Part shown: positions 38,070-47,506 of the stretch, in pieces
Layout: each line of letters begins with the position of its first letter
Position numbering within the stretch: the stretch's first letter is position 1
Origin: Streptomyces sp. NRRL F-4489
Lineage (GTDB): Bacteria; Actinomycetota; Actinomycetes; Streptomycetales; Streptomycetaceae
Direction of reading: 5' to 3'
Assembly (NCBI RefSeq): GCF_001509485.1
Contig: NZ_LLZI01000243.1
Coordinates: forward strand, 62,001 to 126,000
DNA length: 64,000 nt
Program-made: the position numbers and the translations under genes
Notes under the pieces: generated by a model
The model's input: only the letters and a program-made list of their open reading frames with translations
What the model was told of the DNA's origin: nothing
The model's database searches: none

Positions 38070-38270
38070 ATGTCGAAGAACCCCCAGCAGCCCTCGGTGC
38101 GCCGCAGCAAGAAGGGCGCCACCGTCCAGGACGCCGCCGAGAACAAGGCAGGATCCGACCGCGCGGTCGGCCCCGGCGGCAGCCGCAAGGCACACGGCAG
38201 CGACAAGGGCGCCAAGGGCGGCGGCCGCGGCGGCGGCGTGCCCGAGGAGCAGCGCCCCGACCACCCGTAA
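38070..38270 (+). CDS. Small basic disordered protein (66 aa)
   Basis: MSKNPQQPSVRRSKKGATVQ and then Gly/Lys/Arg-rich sequence with GGRGGGVPEEQRPDHP. No family recognised. GAGGAG lies 11 bp upstream of ATG 38070. It is placed in a run of stress-type genes and may be one of the small basic proteins common there. Confidence 0.65.
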   Translation: MSKNPQQPSVRRSKKGATVQDAAENKAGSDRAVGPGGSRKAHGSDKGAKGGGRGGGVPEEQRPDHP

Positions 38271-38315
38271 CGCCCGTACACAGGGAAGTCCGAGCAGAAC
38301 GCAGGGAGAGTAGAC

Positions 38316-38654
38316 GTGGCGGTATCCGGCAAGGTGAGTGACGAACTCTGGGACGAGTTCCACAAGGCCGTCAACATGACGTCCCGGGAGCTCCAGGAGT
38401 GGCTGAGCACCCAGGCGGCGGACGAGGAGAGCGAGGAGGTCCCCGATCGAGCGGGCGGGCCGCGCGGCCGCCGGGTCCTGGAGATCCTCGGCAAACGCCG
38501 CACCGACCTCACCGACGACGACGCCGAGGTGATGAGCCGGGTCTGCGAGATCGTCCGGTCCCAGCACGGCCCCGACGGCGAACCGACCGCCGGCGGCACC
38601 GACTGGCGGCACGGCCTGATGGACATCGGCCACGACCCGCTCAAACCGTCGTGA
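38316..38654 (+). CDS. DUF3140 protein (112 aa)
   Basis: DELWDEFHKAVNMTSRELQE, WLSTQAADEESEEV, RRVLEILGKRRTDLTDDDAE and VMSRVCEIVRSQHG plus TDWRHGLMDIGHDPLKP match the DUF3140 pattern seen in actinomycetes and other bacteria. The function is unknown; relatives are often predicted DNA-binding. GTG 38316 follows GGGAGAG. The stop overlaps the next gene's GTG (38651-38654). Confidence 0.87.
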   Translation: MAVSGKVSDELWDEFHKAVNMTSRELQEWLSTQAADEESEEVPDRAGGPRGRRVLEILGKRRTDLTDDDAEVMSRVCEIVRSQHGPDGEPTAGGTDWRHGLMDIGHDPLKPS

Positions 38655-39175
38655 CCGGCCCGGCGCCGGACGGGCCGCCGGCGGGCACCGGACTCGCCGC
38701 GGCCTACCGCGGCGGCGAGGAGATCCCGCTCGGGGGCTACGCGACGCTCGCCGCCTGCTACGCCGGGGGCCTCGGCCTGTTCGCGGCGGGCGTCCGCGCG
38801 ACCCGGCGCCCGCTGCCGGACCGGCTCCCGCCCTGGGAGCTGCTCCTGCTCGGCACCGCCGCCTACAAGGCGTCCCGGACCCTGGCCAAGGACCGGATCA
38901 CCAGCTTCCTGCGCGCCCCCTTCACCCGCCGCAAGGAAGCCATCAGCGCCAGCGAGGTGATGGACGAACCGCGCGGCCACGGCCTGCGCCTGGCCGCCGG
39001 CGAACTGCTGGCCTGCCCGTTCTGCCTGGCGCCGTGGGTGGGCGGGGCGCTGTTCTGCGGCTACGCGGTGGCGCCGCGGGCCACCCGGCTGGTCGCCGGC
39101 GGCCTCACGGCCGTCACCCTCGCGGACTGGCTCCAGTACGCGTGGAGCCTGACCCAGCAACAGGCCGAGGGATAA
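38651..39175 (+). CDS. DUF1360 membrane protein (174 aa)
   Basis: Hydrophobic segments at about residues 30-48, 60-75 and 110-150; conserved-looking ELLLLGTAAYKASRTLAKDR, PFTRRKEA and CPFCLAPWVGGALFCGYAV (CPFC). This matches DUF1360-type membrane proteins of unknown function, also found in Bacillus sporulation contexts. GTG 38651 overlaps the DUF3140 stop, so the pair is coupled. Confidence 0.82.
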   Translation: MTGPAPDGPPAGTGLAAAYRGGEEIPLGGYATLAACYAGGLGLFAAGVRATRRPLPDRLPPWELLLLGTAAYKASRTLAKDRITSFLRAPFTRRKEAISASEVMDEPRGHGLRLAAGELLACPFCLAPWVGGALFCGYAVAPRATRLVAGGLTAVTLADWLQYAWSLTQQQAEG

Positions 39176-39183
39176 CGGCCGTT

Positions 39184-39205
39184 GGGCCGTGCCCGAGCAC
39201 GGCCC
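39184..39205. terminator. Terminator-like hairpin between convergent genes
   Basis: GGGCCGTGC (39184-39192) pairs perfectly with 39197-39205 across a 4-nt CCGA loop, 9 bp after the DUF1360 stop and before the converging SDR gene. Confidence 0.8.
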
Positions 39206-39221
39206 AGGCACGGCAGCGGGG

Positions 39222-40112
39222 TTACGGCAGCGGCGTGCCGCCCGTCGCGTTGACGATCTCGGCGGTGATGTAGCTCGCCCGGTCGGAGGCGAGGAAGACA
39301 TACGCGGGCGCGAGTTCGGCGGGCTGCGCCGGGCGCCCGAGCGGGGCCTGCTTGCCGAAGTTCTCGGTGTCCGGCAGCGTCGCCGGGATCAGCGGCGTCC
39401 ACACCGGACCCGGCGCCACCGCGTTGACCCGGATCCCCTGCTCGGCCACCATCTGCGCGAGCCCCTGTGTGAACGTGACGATGCCGCCCTTGGTCATCGC
39501 GTAGTCCAGCAGATGCGGACTGGGCTTGTACGCCTGCACCGATGTGGAGTTGATGATCGAGCCGCCCTTGGGGATGTGCGGCAGCGCCATCTTGGACAGC
39601 CAGAACATCGCGTAGAGGTTGGTGCGCACCACCCGGTCGAACTGCTCGGTGGTGATGGCCTGGATGCCGTCCGGCTGCGACATCTGGAACGCCGCGTTGT
39701 TCACCAGCACATCGATCCGCCCGCGTTCCTGGACCGCGCGCTCGATCAGTGACCGGCACTGCGCTTCCTCGCGCACGTCGCAGGACACCGCGACCGGTGT
39801 CCGCCCGGCCTCCCGCACCAGCCGGCTGGTCTCCTCCGCCTCCTTCTCCTCTTCCCGCAAGTAGGTGAAGACGACATCGGCGCCCTCCCGTGCGAACGCC
39901 AGCGCGACGGCCCGGCCGATACCGGAGTCGCCACCGGTGATGACGGTCAGGCGGTCGGTGAGCAGACCGCTGCCCTCGTACGAGTCCTCGCCGTGGTCGG
40001 GGGGCGGGTCCATCGGGCCGGTCCAGCCGGGGTGCGGCTGGTCCTGCTGCGGGAACTCCGGGCGGGGGTGCTTGGTGGTCGGGTCGCTCGGGCCCGCGTT
40101 CTCGGCTGCCAT
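39222..40112 (-). CDS. Glucose/YhdG-like short-chain dehydrogenase (296 aa)
   Basis: SDR with a long N-terminal extension of about 50 residues (TTKHPRPEFPQQDQPHPG). NAD(P)-binding TGGDSGIGRAVALAFAREGA, NNAAFQ, INSTSVQAYKPSPHLLDYAM with catalytic YxxxK (Tyr-Ala-Met-Thr-Lys) and the PGPVWTPLIPA turn. These extended SDRs are common in stress and sporulation regulons. ATG 40112 has GAGAGGAG upstream. Substrate unknown. Confidence 0.9.
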   Translation of the reverse strand: MAAENAGPSDPTTKHPRPEFPQQDQPHPGWTGPMDPPPDHGEDSYEGSGLLTDRLTVITGGDSGIGRAVALAFAREGADVVFTYLREEEKEAEETSRLVREAGRTPVAVSCDVREEAQCRSLIERAVQERGRIDVLVNNAAFQMSQPDGIQAITTEQFDRVVRTNLYAMFWLSKMALPHIPKGGSIINSTSVQAYKPSPHLLDYAMTKGGIVTFTQGLAQMVAEQGIRVNAVAPGPVWTPLIPATLPDTENFGKQAPLGRPAQPAELAPAYVFLASDRASYITAEIVNATGGTPLP

Positions 40113-40580
40113 ACCGGACTCCTCTCGTAGCTCCACTGATCTCCTGGTGGGTCTGCTGAGGCCCTGCCGCGCACGGTGACGTGCGGCCGCGCTCGTGGGT
40201 GCCTGGCAGGCGCGGCTGCCCGCGGCGCGGCCTGGGCCCGGACTTCCAGGCTGCGAGCCCGTCGCGGCCTCCGCATCCCGGTCGCCGTCCGGCCGCACCG
40301 GCACGGCGGCCCGGCGGCGACACGCAACGCGTCCGCGGGGCCACCCGGCGTGGCAACGGTTGCCCATGTCCCGCCCCCCGGCGACAGTGAGAGGTGGTGG
40401 ACAGTTCGCCAGGGGCGCGCGCCCCAGCAGCCGCCGCAAGCCCCGTGCCCCACGGGCCTTGCACACCAGCTCACCCGCCGCGTGCCCGGGCCGGACCCGG
40501 GTATGCGTTGTCGCGGCGAGGCGGATCCGCGGCCGGTCGCGGCTCCGTGGCGAAACGGACGATTTGGGGAGGCGGCCCGA
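40113..40580. promoter_or_regulatory. Divergent intergenic region (468 bp)
   Basis: Between the SDR (minus) and DUF6480 (plus). Contains the palindrome GCCTGGCAGGC at 40201-40211 and one TGCCTGG (40200-40206). No gene is convincing and no -10/-35 pair stands out, but both flanking genes need promoters here. Confidence 0.4.
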
Positions 40581-40811
40581 ATGAGCGGACACAGCCCTGA
40601 TCCGGATCCCCGGAAGACCCCGGGCCTGGAGCCGGGCGGTGGCGTACCGCCGGGGGAGACGCCACCGGCGGAATCCGGCACCGGCACCGAGACCGGCCCG
40701 CGGCACAAGGCGAAGGGAGGCTGGTCCAAGGGCCCGACCGTGGTCATCGGCATCGTGGTCGTCCTCTGCGTGGCCTTCTTCATCGCCTACGCCGTGATCG
40801 TGGCGGGCTGA
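40581..40811 (+). CDS. DUF6480 small membrane protein (76 aa)
   Basis: MSGHSPDPDPRKTPGLEPGG, GVPPGETPPAE and one transmembrane helix near the C terminus (VVIGIVVVLCVAFFIAYAVI). This is the DUF6480 pattern. ATG 40581 follows GGGGAGG. Function unknown. A small hairpin, CCCCGT (40826-40831) with 40838-40843, follows the stop. Confidence 0.88.
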   Translation: MSGHSPDPDPRKTPGLEPGGGVPPGETPPAESGTGTETGPRHKAKGGWSKGPTVVIGIVVVLCVAFFIAYAVIVAG

Positions 40812-40955
40812 CCGCGCCGCCGCGACCCCGTTGCCTGACGGGGCATCAGCTCGGCGTGTGGACCGGGACACCGGGGGCACGTTCCCCCACGGTGCCGGGC
40901 CCGCGCGGCGGCACCGCGCGGCCGGCCCGGCTCACGGTACGGAAGGGAACATCCG

Positions 40956-43355
40956 ATGGCTGACCGGATCAGCGACGTCTGGGGCAAACGCACCCCCTTC
41001 CCCGCCGGCGGCACCTGGCCGCTGCGCGTGGACGAATGCCTGGCCATCCCGCAGGACCACGTCGAACGCTGGGTACCGTCCGCCTGCGTGCTGTGCTCCA
41101 ACGGCTGCGGACTGGACATCGCGGTCGCCGACGGCCGTATCGTCGGTGTACGCGGCCGGGCCGAGGACCGCGTCAACCACGGCCGGCTCGGCCCGAAGGG
41201 CCTGTTCGGCTGGCAGGCCGGGCAGTCCCGCGACCGGCTGCGCCACCCCCAGCTGCGGGTCGACGGCACCCTGCGCCGGGTCGACTGGGACACCGCCATG
41301 ACGGCCGTGACCGACCGCTCCCGCGCGGTCCTGGCCGAGCACGGCCCGCTGGCCATGGCGTTCTACACCAGCGGCCAGCTCTTCGCCGAGGAGTACTACG
41401 CCCAGGCACGGATCGCCCGCGGCGGTATCGGCACCCCGCACCTGGACGGCAACACCCGGCTGTGCACCGCCACCGCCGAATGGGCGCTGATCGAGAGCTT
41501 CGGCAGCGACGGGGACCCCGGCTCATACACCGACATCGACCACTGCGACACGCTGTTCCTCGTCGGCCACAACGTCGCCGAGACCCAGACCGTGCTGTGG
41601 GCCCGGATGCTGGACCGGCTGCACGGCCCCGACCGCCCCCGGCTGATCGTCGTCGACCCGCGCCTGACCGCGACCGCCCGGGCCGCCGACGTCCACCTCC
41701 CCATCCGCCCGGGCACCAACGTCGCCCTGCTCAACGCGCTGCTGCAGGAACTGATCACCAACGACCGGATCGACCGGGCGTTCCTGGACGCGCACACCAC
41801 CGGCTTCGAGGACCTGGCCCGCACCGTCGCCGACTACCCCGCCGAGCACGCCGCGGAGATCTGCGGCGTCCCCGCCCGCCTCATCCGGCGGGCCGCGCAA
41901 CTCCTCGGCGAGTCCCACCGGCTGGTCTCCACCGTCCTCCAGGGCGTCTACCAGTCCCATCAGGCCACCGCCGCCGCCGTGCAGGTCAACAACCTGCACC
42001 TCGTCCGCGGCATGATCGGCCGGCCCGGCGCCACGGTCTTCCAGATGAACGGCCAGCCCACCGCCGAGAACACCCGCGAGACCGGCGCCAACGGCTCCCT
42101 GCCCGCCTACCTCAACTGGCAGAACGACATCCACGTACGGCGACTGGCTGAGCACTGGAACGTCGACGAGCAGCGCATCCCGCACTGGTCGCCGCCCACC
42201 CACGCCCTGGAGATCTTCCGCCAGTGCGCGGAAGGCACCATCAAGTTCCTCTGGATCACCGGCACCAACCCCGCCGTCTCCCTCCCCGAACTCCGCCGGA
42301 TCCGCGCCACCCTCGGCTCGGAACAGCTCTTCCTCGTCGTCTCCGACGCCTTTCCCACGGAGACCACCGCCCTGGCCGACGTGGTGCTGCCGGCCGCCAT
42401 GTGGGGCGAGAAGACCGGCTGCTTCACCAACGCCGACCGCACCGTCCACCTCTCCCACAAGGCCGTCGAACCGCCCGGCGACGCCCGCAGCGACTTCGCG
42501 GTCCTCCTCGACTACGCCCACCGGATGCACCTGACCGACCGGGACGGCAAACCGCTGCTGCCCTGGCACCAGCCCGAGGACGCCTGGAACGACTTCATCG
42601 AGCTGACCAGGGGCCGCCCCTGCGACCAGTCCGGTCTGACCTACGAACGGCTGCGCGGCAGCGGCGGCATCCAGTGGCCGTGCACCGCGACCGCGCCCGA
42701 CGGCACCGAGCGGCTCTACACCGACCACGTCTTCCCCACCGCCGCCGGCCACTGCGAGGACTACGGCCACGACCTGACCACCGGCGCCCAGCGCGAGGCC
42801 GGCGAATACCAGGAGAACGACCCCGCCGGACGGGCCGTCATCAAGGCCGCCCACTACCTCCCGCCGCATGAACCGGCGGACGAGACCTACCCGCTGTACC
42901 TGACCACGGGACGCGGCGTCTACCACTGGCACACCCGTACCAAGACCGCCCGCGTCCCCGAACTCAACGACGCCGCACCGGAGATGTGGGTGGAGCTGCA
43001 CCCCGACGACGCCCACACCCGCGATATCGCCGAGGGCGACCTCGTCCGGGTCTCCTCCCGCCGCGGCGAGATCGAGGCGCCCGCCGTGCTGTGCGGAAGC
43101 CGCCCCGGCGTGGTGTTCGCACCGTTCCACTACGGCTACTTCGACCAGACCGACCCCGACCGGCACAACCGCGCCGCCAACGAACTGACCCGCACCGAAT
43201 GGGACCCGGTCTCCAAGCAGCCCGTCTACAAGGTGACCCCGGTCCGGCTGACCAAGCTCGCCGACGCCGAGGCGGGCGGCCGGCCCGTCGTCGTCAGCGA
43301 ACCCGCCCTGGCCGCCACCGACGACCCCGCCGACCCGTCCGAGGAGCGACAATGA
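40956..43355 (+). CDS. NapA-like molybdopterin oxidoreductase with an altered Fe-S site (799 aa)
   Basis: Mo-bisMGD enzyme. An N-terminal CVLCSNGCGLDI gives three Fe-S Cys (44, 47, 51), but the usual fourth Cys is replaced by Gly 79 in NHGRLGPKG. The Mo-ligand position is Cys 170 in TRLCTATAEWALIESFGSDG, followed by YTDIDHCDTLFLVGHNVAET, as in periplasmic nitrate reductases. The C-terminal dinucleotide-binding domain starts near residue 645 (YPLYLTTGRGVYHWHTRTKT). There is no twin-arginine signal, so it is cytoplasmic. Substrate unknown. It is translationally coupled to a small helical protein (ATGA at 43352-43355), not to a usual beta subunit. Confidence 0.88.
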   Translation: MADRISDVWGKRTPFPAGGTWPLRVDECLAIPQDHVERWVPSACVLCSNGCGLDIAVADGRIVGVRGRAEDRVNHGRLGPKGLFGWQAGQSRDRLRHPQLRVDGTLRRVDWDTAMTAVTDRSRAVLAEHGPLAMAFYTSGQLFAEEYYAQARIARGGIGTPHLDGNTRLCTATAEWALIESFGSDGDPGSYTDIDHCDTLFLVGHNVAETQTVLWARMLDRLHGPDRPRLIVVDPRLTATARAADVHLPIRPGTNVALLNALLQELITNDRIDRAFLDAHTTGFEDLARTVADYPAEHAAEICGVPARLIRRAAQLLGESHRLVSTVLQGVYQSHQATAAAVQVNNLHLVRGMIGRPGATVFQMNGQPTAENTRETGANGSLPAYLNWQNDIHVRRLAEHWNVDEQRIPHWSPPTHALEIFRQCAEGTIKFLWITGTNPAVSLPELRRIRATLGSEQLFLVVSDAFPTETTALADVVLPAAMWGEKTGCFTNADRTVHLSHKAVEPPGDARSDFAVLLDYAHRMHLTDRDGKPLLPWHQPEDAWNDFIELTRGRPCDQSGLTYERLRGSGGIQWPCTATAPDGTERLYTDHVFPTAAGHCEDYGHDLTTGAQREAGEYQENDPAGRAVIKAAHYLPPHEPADETYPLYLTTGRGVYHWHTRTKTARVPELNDAAPEMWVELHPDDAHTRDIAEGDLVRVSSRRGEIEAPAVLCGSRPGVVFAPFHYGYFDQTDPDRHNRAANELTRTEWDPVSKQPVYKVTPVRLTKLADAEAGGRPVVVSEPALAATDDPADPSEERQ

Positions 43356-43858
43356 CCCATACCGGCGTGGTGCTCCGCCAACTCCACGACGCCGAAACGG
43401 AGTTGGCCAAGACCTACCGGTCCGTCGCCGAACGCCAGTCGGCGGACCCGGGCACCCACTACCCGGCGCTGACGCTCGCCGAGCAGTGCGACCGGCACGC
43501 CGAACGCATCCGTGCCTGGGGCGAGCGCTTCGGCGTCCGCCTGCACGCCCCGACCGCCGCCGCCGAACCCCTTGCGGCCGTCCGGGACGCCCTCAAGCAC
43601 ACCGCCGCCGAGGTCCGCGGCGACCGCCCGTCCCCGGGCATCGCCCTCCTGCACGACCTGTGCCTGCTGCACGAGAAGGCCCAGGCAGCCGGCATCCAGT
43701 GGGTCGTCCTCGGCCAGGTCGCCCAGGCACTGCGCGACCGGGAACTCCTCGACCAGGGCACCGCCTGCCACGACGAGACCCTCACCCAGATCAAGTGGAT
43801 CACCACCCGCGTCAAGGAAGCCGCGCCCCAGGCGGTGTGCGTTGGTCCGTCGGAGTAG
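43352..43858 (+). CDS. Ferritin-like helical partner of the molybdoenzyme (168 aa)
   Basis: Start overlaps the molybdoenzyme stop. All-helical: LRQLHDAETELAKTYRSVAE, LAEQCDRHAERIRAWGERFG, IALLHDLCLLHEKAQAAGIQ and ETLTQIKWITTRVKEAAP. The Glu/His spacing resembles ferritin-like four-helix bundles. A metal site is plausible but not proven. No close match recognised. A role in electron transfer, metal supply or assembly of the molybdoenzyme is an inference from coupling. Confidence 0.7.
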   Translation: MTHTGVVLRQLHDAETELAKTYRSVAERQSADPGTHYPALTLAEQCDRHAERIRAWGERFGVRLHAPTAAAEPLAAVRDALKHTAAEVRGDRPSPGIALLHDLCLLHEKAQAAGIQWVVLGQVAQALRDRELLDQGTACHDETLTQIKWITTRVKEAAPQAVCVGPSE

Positions 43859-43998
43859 TGCGGGGCATGGCGCCTTGTGCTCCGGCGGGCCAGGGTCCAG
43901 GGTCGGTCAGGGGCGGCGGGCCAGTCGGCTACCTACTCCCGGGCACCTGGCCGCCCGTGCGGCACGTTCCGCACGGGCCGCCCCCGCACCAGGCACAC

Positions 43999-44037
43999 GG
44001 ACTCCCCGAGGGTGGCCCGGCCACTCTCGGGGAGTCC
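43999..44037. terminator. Terminator-like hairpin between convergent genes
   Basis: GGACTCCCCGAG (43999-44010) pairs perfectly with 44026-44037 across a 15-nt loop that itself could pair in part. Lies between the ferritin-like gene (plus) and catalase (minus). Confidence 0.8.
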
Positions 44038-44075
44038 TGTGCGCGCCAGGTGCGCCGCGCCGCGCGCCCTGAAGG

Positions 44076-46160
44076 TCAGAGCCTGGGCAGCGGACGGTTG
44101 CGGTGCCGGTGCTGCGCGGTGGCCTCCACGAACGCGCTGATGAAGCCGTCACTGGTGTCCCCGGCGGTGACGACGCCCTGGTCGGCGACCGGTTCGCCCC
44201 CGCCGGACGCGGTGCGGATGGCGTCCGGCAGCACCGTGCGCAGGACCTCCACCCCGCTGCCCAGCCCGGCGACCGGCTTACCGTGCCGGTAGGCGTCCAG
44301 CACGAACCGGCGGGCCATCCCGTCCGCCGCCGAGTCCGCCGCGCCCAGGCCGCCGTCCGGGACGATGACCGCGTCGTACAGCACGGACGCGACGGTCGGC
44401 AGCGCGCGGTCCGCTGCGACGTTCCCGGAACCGCCGGAGACCTCGCCGTCCTTCGGCGCCAGCGCCTCCACGATGGCCCCCTGGCCGCCCAGCGCCTCCT
44501 TGACGGCCGAGATCTGCGCCGCGTTCACCCCGTCCGTCACCAGCAGCGCGATCTGCCGGGTGCGGATCGAACCGTCGCCCTTGTTGTTCTCCATGCTCAG
44601 CGCCGGCGACGGCGTGGGGCGCGGGACGTCGGCGGAGTTGGGCGGTTCGGCGACCCCGATGCCCTCCGCGACGGCCTTGGCCAGGCCGTGGTCGACCTTC
44701 GCCAGCTCCCCGACGGTGCGCTCGCGCACCTCCATGGAGTTGACCTTGCCCAGCTCGAAGCGGAACGCCTCCACGATGTGCTGCTGCTCCCAGTCGGCCA
44801 TGCTGTGCCAGAACAGCGCCGGCTGGGTGTAGTGGTCGGTGAAGCTGGGGCTGCGCTTGCGGATCTTCTGCCCGTCGACCCGCTCCGTCAGGTGCCGGAA
44901 CGCCGGGTCCGAGGGATCGGCCAGCGCCGGGCAGCCGCCGCCCAGGGAGTTGGGGGAGTAGCTGGTGCCCCGGTGGATCTCGCCCTGGTGGTAGCCGTCG
45001 CGCTGGTTGTTGCGGACCGGCGCCACCGGCCGGTTGACCGGGATCTGTGGGAAGTTGGGCCCGCCCAGCCGGATGAGCTGGGTGTCCAGGTAGGAGAAGT
45101 TGCGTGCCTGGAGCAGCGGGTCGTTGGTGAAGTCGATGCCCGGCACGACGTTGGCGGTGTGGAAGGCGACCTGCTCGGTCTCCGCGAAGAAGTTGTCGGG
45201 GTTGCGGTTGAGGACCATCCGGCCGATGGGCTGCACCGGCACCAGCTCCTCCGGAATGATCTTCGTGGCGTCCAGCAGATCGAAGTCGAAGGAGTGCTCG
45301 TCCTCCTCCGGCACCAGCTGCACACCCAGCTCGTATTCCGGATAGTCGCCGGCCTCGATGGCCTCCCACAGGTCGCGGCGGTTGTAGTCCGGGTCGCGGC
45401 CCATCGTTTCCTGCGCCTCGTCCCAGATCAGCGAGTGCACGCCGAGCTTCGGCTTCCAGTGGAATTTGACGAACGTGCCCTTGCCCTCGGCGTTGACGAA
45501 GCGGAAGGTATGGACGCCGAATCCCTGCATCATGCGGTAACTGCGGGGGATGGCCCGGTCCGACATCAGCCACATGATGGTGTGCAGCGTCTCGGGCTGC
45601 AACGACACGAAGTCCCACAACGTGTCATGCGCGGAGGCGCCGGTGGGGATCTCGTTGTGCGGCTCCATTTTCACCGCGTGCACGAAATCCGGGAATTTGA
45701 TGCCGTCCTGGATGAAGAACACCGGGAAGTTGTTCCCGACCAGGTCGTAGTTCCCCTCAGAGGTGTAGAACTTCGTCGCGAAACCGCGGACGTCGCGCAC
45801 CGTGTCGGCGGACCCGCGCGGCCCCTGCACCGTCGAGAACCGCACGAACACCGGCGTCTGCACCGAGGGGTCCTGGAGGAAGGCCGCCCTGGTGAACGAC
45901 GCGCAGGACTCGTACGGCACGAAGTAGCCGTACGCGCCGGCGCCCCGGGCGTGCACCACCCGTTCCGGGATGCGCTCATGGTCGAAGCGGGTGAGCTTCT
46001 CCCGGAAATGGAAGTCCTCCATCAGCGTGGGACCGCGTTCACCGGCCTGGAGGGAATCGTCGGTGTGGTCGACGGTGACGCCCTGGTCCGTGGTGAGCGG
46101 ACCGCCGGCCGGATCGGCCGCGTAGTGGGCTTCCCGTTGCTGCTGCTTCTTGTCCGTCAA
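44076..46160 (-). CDS. katE: Clade-2 large-subunit haem catalase with DJ-1-like C-terminal domain (694 aa)
   Basis: Decomposes hydrogen peroxide. Catalytic His 70 ([12 protein letters not shown]), Asn 143 (VGNNFPVFF) and the haem-ligand Tyr 357 ([13 protein letters not shown]) are in place. After about residue 540 a glutamine-amidotransferase/DJ-1-like domain ([20 protein letters not shown]) follows, the mark of HPII-type catalases. The best start is TTG 46160, with GGAGG seven bases upstream; an ATG five bases further up runs straight to a stop. Divergent from the Rieske gene. Confidence 0.93.
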   Translation of the reverse strand: MTDKKQQQREAHYAADPAGGPLTTDQGVTVDHTDDSLQAGERGPTLMEDFHFREKLTRFDHERIPERVVHARGAGAYGYFVPYESCASFTRAAFLQDPSVQTPVFVRFSTVQGPRGSADTVRDVRGFATKFYTSEGNYDLVGNNFPVFFIQDGIKFPDFVHAVKMEPHNEIPTGASAHDTLWDFVSLQPETLHTIMWLMSDRAIPRSYRMMQGFGVHTFRFVNAEGKGTFVKFHWKPKLGVHSLIWDEAQETMGRDPDYNRRDLWEAIEAGDYPEYELGVQLVPEEDEHSFDFDLLDATKIIPEELVPVQPIGRMVLNRNPDNFFAETEQVAFHTANVVPGIDFTNDPLLQARNFSYLDTQLIRLGGPNFPQIPVNRPVAPVRNNQRDGYHQGEIHRGTSYSPNSLGGGCPALADPSDPAFRHLTERVDGQKIRKRSPSFTDHYTQPALFWHSMADWEQQHIVEAFRFELGKVNSMEVRERTVGELAKVDHGLAKAVAEGIGVAEPPNSADVPRPTPSPALSMENNKGDGSIRTRQIALLVTDGVNAAQISAVKEALGGQGAIVEALAPKDGEVSGGSGNVAADRALPTVASVLYDAVIVPDGGLGAADSAADGMARRFVLDAYRHGKPVAGLGSGVEVLRTVLPDAIRTASGGGEPVADQGVVTAGDTSDGFISAFVEATAQHRHRNRPLPRL

Positions 46161-46559
46161 CTCATGCCTCCGGTCTTTCCGTAGGGGTCGGTGGTTTCCT
46201 GGTATTCCCCGGCCGGCGGCGCACGCCGGCATCCCGGCACCGCCCCGAGCCGCTTTTCGGTGCCGTGCGCCGGACCGCCGCATGCGGTATTCCGGGACCC
46301 CCGGTAATCCCCCGGGGTCCCGTGCCGTGGCGCTGCGCCGGCCGGCCGACCGCGTTACCGACCGCTGCTCTTTTCACGGGTTCCCGGCGCGCTCCGGAAT
46401 TAACGCCCTTTCGGAGGGATTACGCCGGACGCGGCGTGGAACGCGGCTATCGGGGCGCCACCCGGTGCGCGGTGCCCGGGTGGTGCAGCATGACAGCCCG
46501 GGCGTGGCCGTCGCCGTGGCCCGGCCCCGGTGGGACAAGCCGCGTCGAGAGGTGTGAAG
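46161..46559. promoter_or_regulatory. Divergent promoter region of catalase and the Rieske protein (399 bp)
   Basis: GGGACCCC (46294-46301) pairs with GGGGTCCC (46314-46321) to give a hairpin. GGTATTCC occurs twice, at 46201-46208 and 46286-46293. These are candidate regulatory elements for oxidative-stress control. No gene is seen. Confidence 0.4.
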
Positions 46560-47495
46560 GTGCGCTGGACAGCGTTGCGGAAAGGGATCGGCCCGGCCCT
46601 GGCGGCCACGACCGGAAAAGGCGCGGCGGTCCCCGCGGACTCGCCCCTGCTGCGGGCCCTGGACGGCCTGGAACGGCTCAAGGGCCTGGACCTGGCGGCC
46701 CGCCCCGTCCGGCGGGCGGTGCGGAATCTGCCGCTCGGCCGCTTCCGGGACGTGCTCCACGGACTGCCGCTCGGCCACCCGCTGCACCCCCTGCTCGTCC
46801 AGGCACCCATCGGTGCCTGGCTCTCGGCCGGACTGCTGGACGCCGTACCGGGAACCCGGCGCGGCGCCCGGGTCCTGGTCGGCGCCGGCGTCCTCGCCGC
46901 GGTCCCGGCCGCGCTGGCCGGCTGGGTCGACTGGGCCGAACAGCAGCCGCGCCAGGCACGGACCGGACTGGCGCACGCCCTGACCGTCAATGTCGCCACC
47001 GGCCTGTACGCCACCTCCTGGCTCCAGCGCGGCCGCGGCCACACCGCCCGCGGCAAGGCCCTGGGCTGGGCCGGCCTCGGCGTGGTGGCCGTGGGCGGGC
47101 TGCTCGGCGGCCACCTCGCCTACCGGCAGGCCGCCGGCACCAACAAGACCGAGCCGGTGCCGCATCTGCTGGCGGACCGCTGGTACGACCTCGGCCGGGT
47201 CGAGGACTTCCCGGTCGGCCAGGCGGTCCGCCGCGAACTGGGCGAGGTCCCCGTCCTCGTCGTCCGGCGGTCCGGCGGCCGGATCCACGTCCTCGCCGAC
47301 CGGTGCAGCCACCAGTCGGGCCCGCTGTCCGAGGGCAAGATCACCGACGGCTGTGTGGAATGCCCCTGGCACGGCAGCGTCTTCCGGCTCGCGGACGGCG
47401 CCAACGTCCGCGGCCCCGCCACCGCCCCGCAGCCCTCCTTCGAGGTGGACGTCCAGGCGGACGGGGCGGTGCGGGTGCGGCTGCCCGAAGCCTGA
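46560..47495 (+). CDS. DUF2231-type membrane protein fused to a Rieske [2Fe-2S] domain (311 aa)
   Basis: Residues 65-190 carry three to four hydrophobic segments with HGLPLGHPLHPLLVQAPIGA, a DUF2231-like membrane part. Residues 210-311 are a Rieske ferredoxin domain with cluster ligands Cys 249, His 251 (CSH), Cys 268 and His 271 (CPWH). The protein may shuttle electrons at the membrane. The start is GTG 46560 with GAGAGG upstream; GTG 46554 is an alternative. Divergent from catalase and 11 bp from a converging SDR gene. Confidence 0.9.
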   Translation: MRWTALRKGIGPALAATTGKGAAVPADSPLLRALDGLERLKGLDLAARPVRRAVRNLPLGRFRDVLHGLPLGHPLHPLLVQAPIGAWLSAGLLDAVPGTRRGARVLVGAGVLAAVPAALAGWVDWAEQQPRQARTGLAHALTVNVATGLYATSWLQRGRGHTARGKALGWAGLGVVAVGGLLGGHLAYRQAAGTNKTEPVPHLLADRWYDLGRVEDFPVGQAVRRELGEVPVLVVRRSGGRIHVLADRCSHQSGPLSEGKITDGCVECPWHGSVFRLADGANVRGPATAPQPSFEVDVQADGAVRVRLPEA

Positions 47496-47506
47496 CCGCC
47501 GGGACC

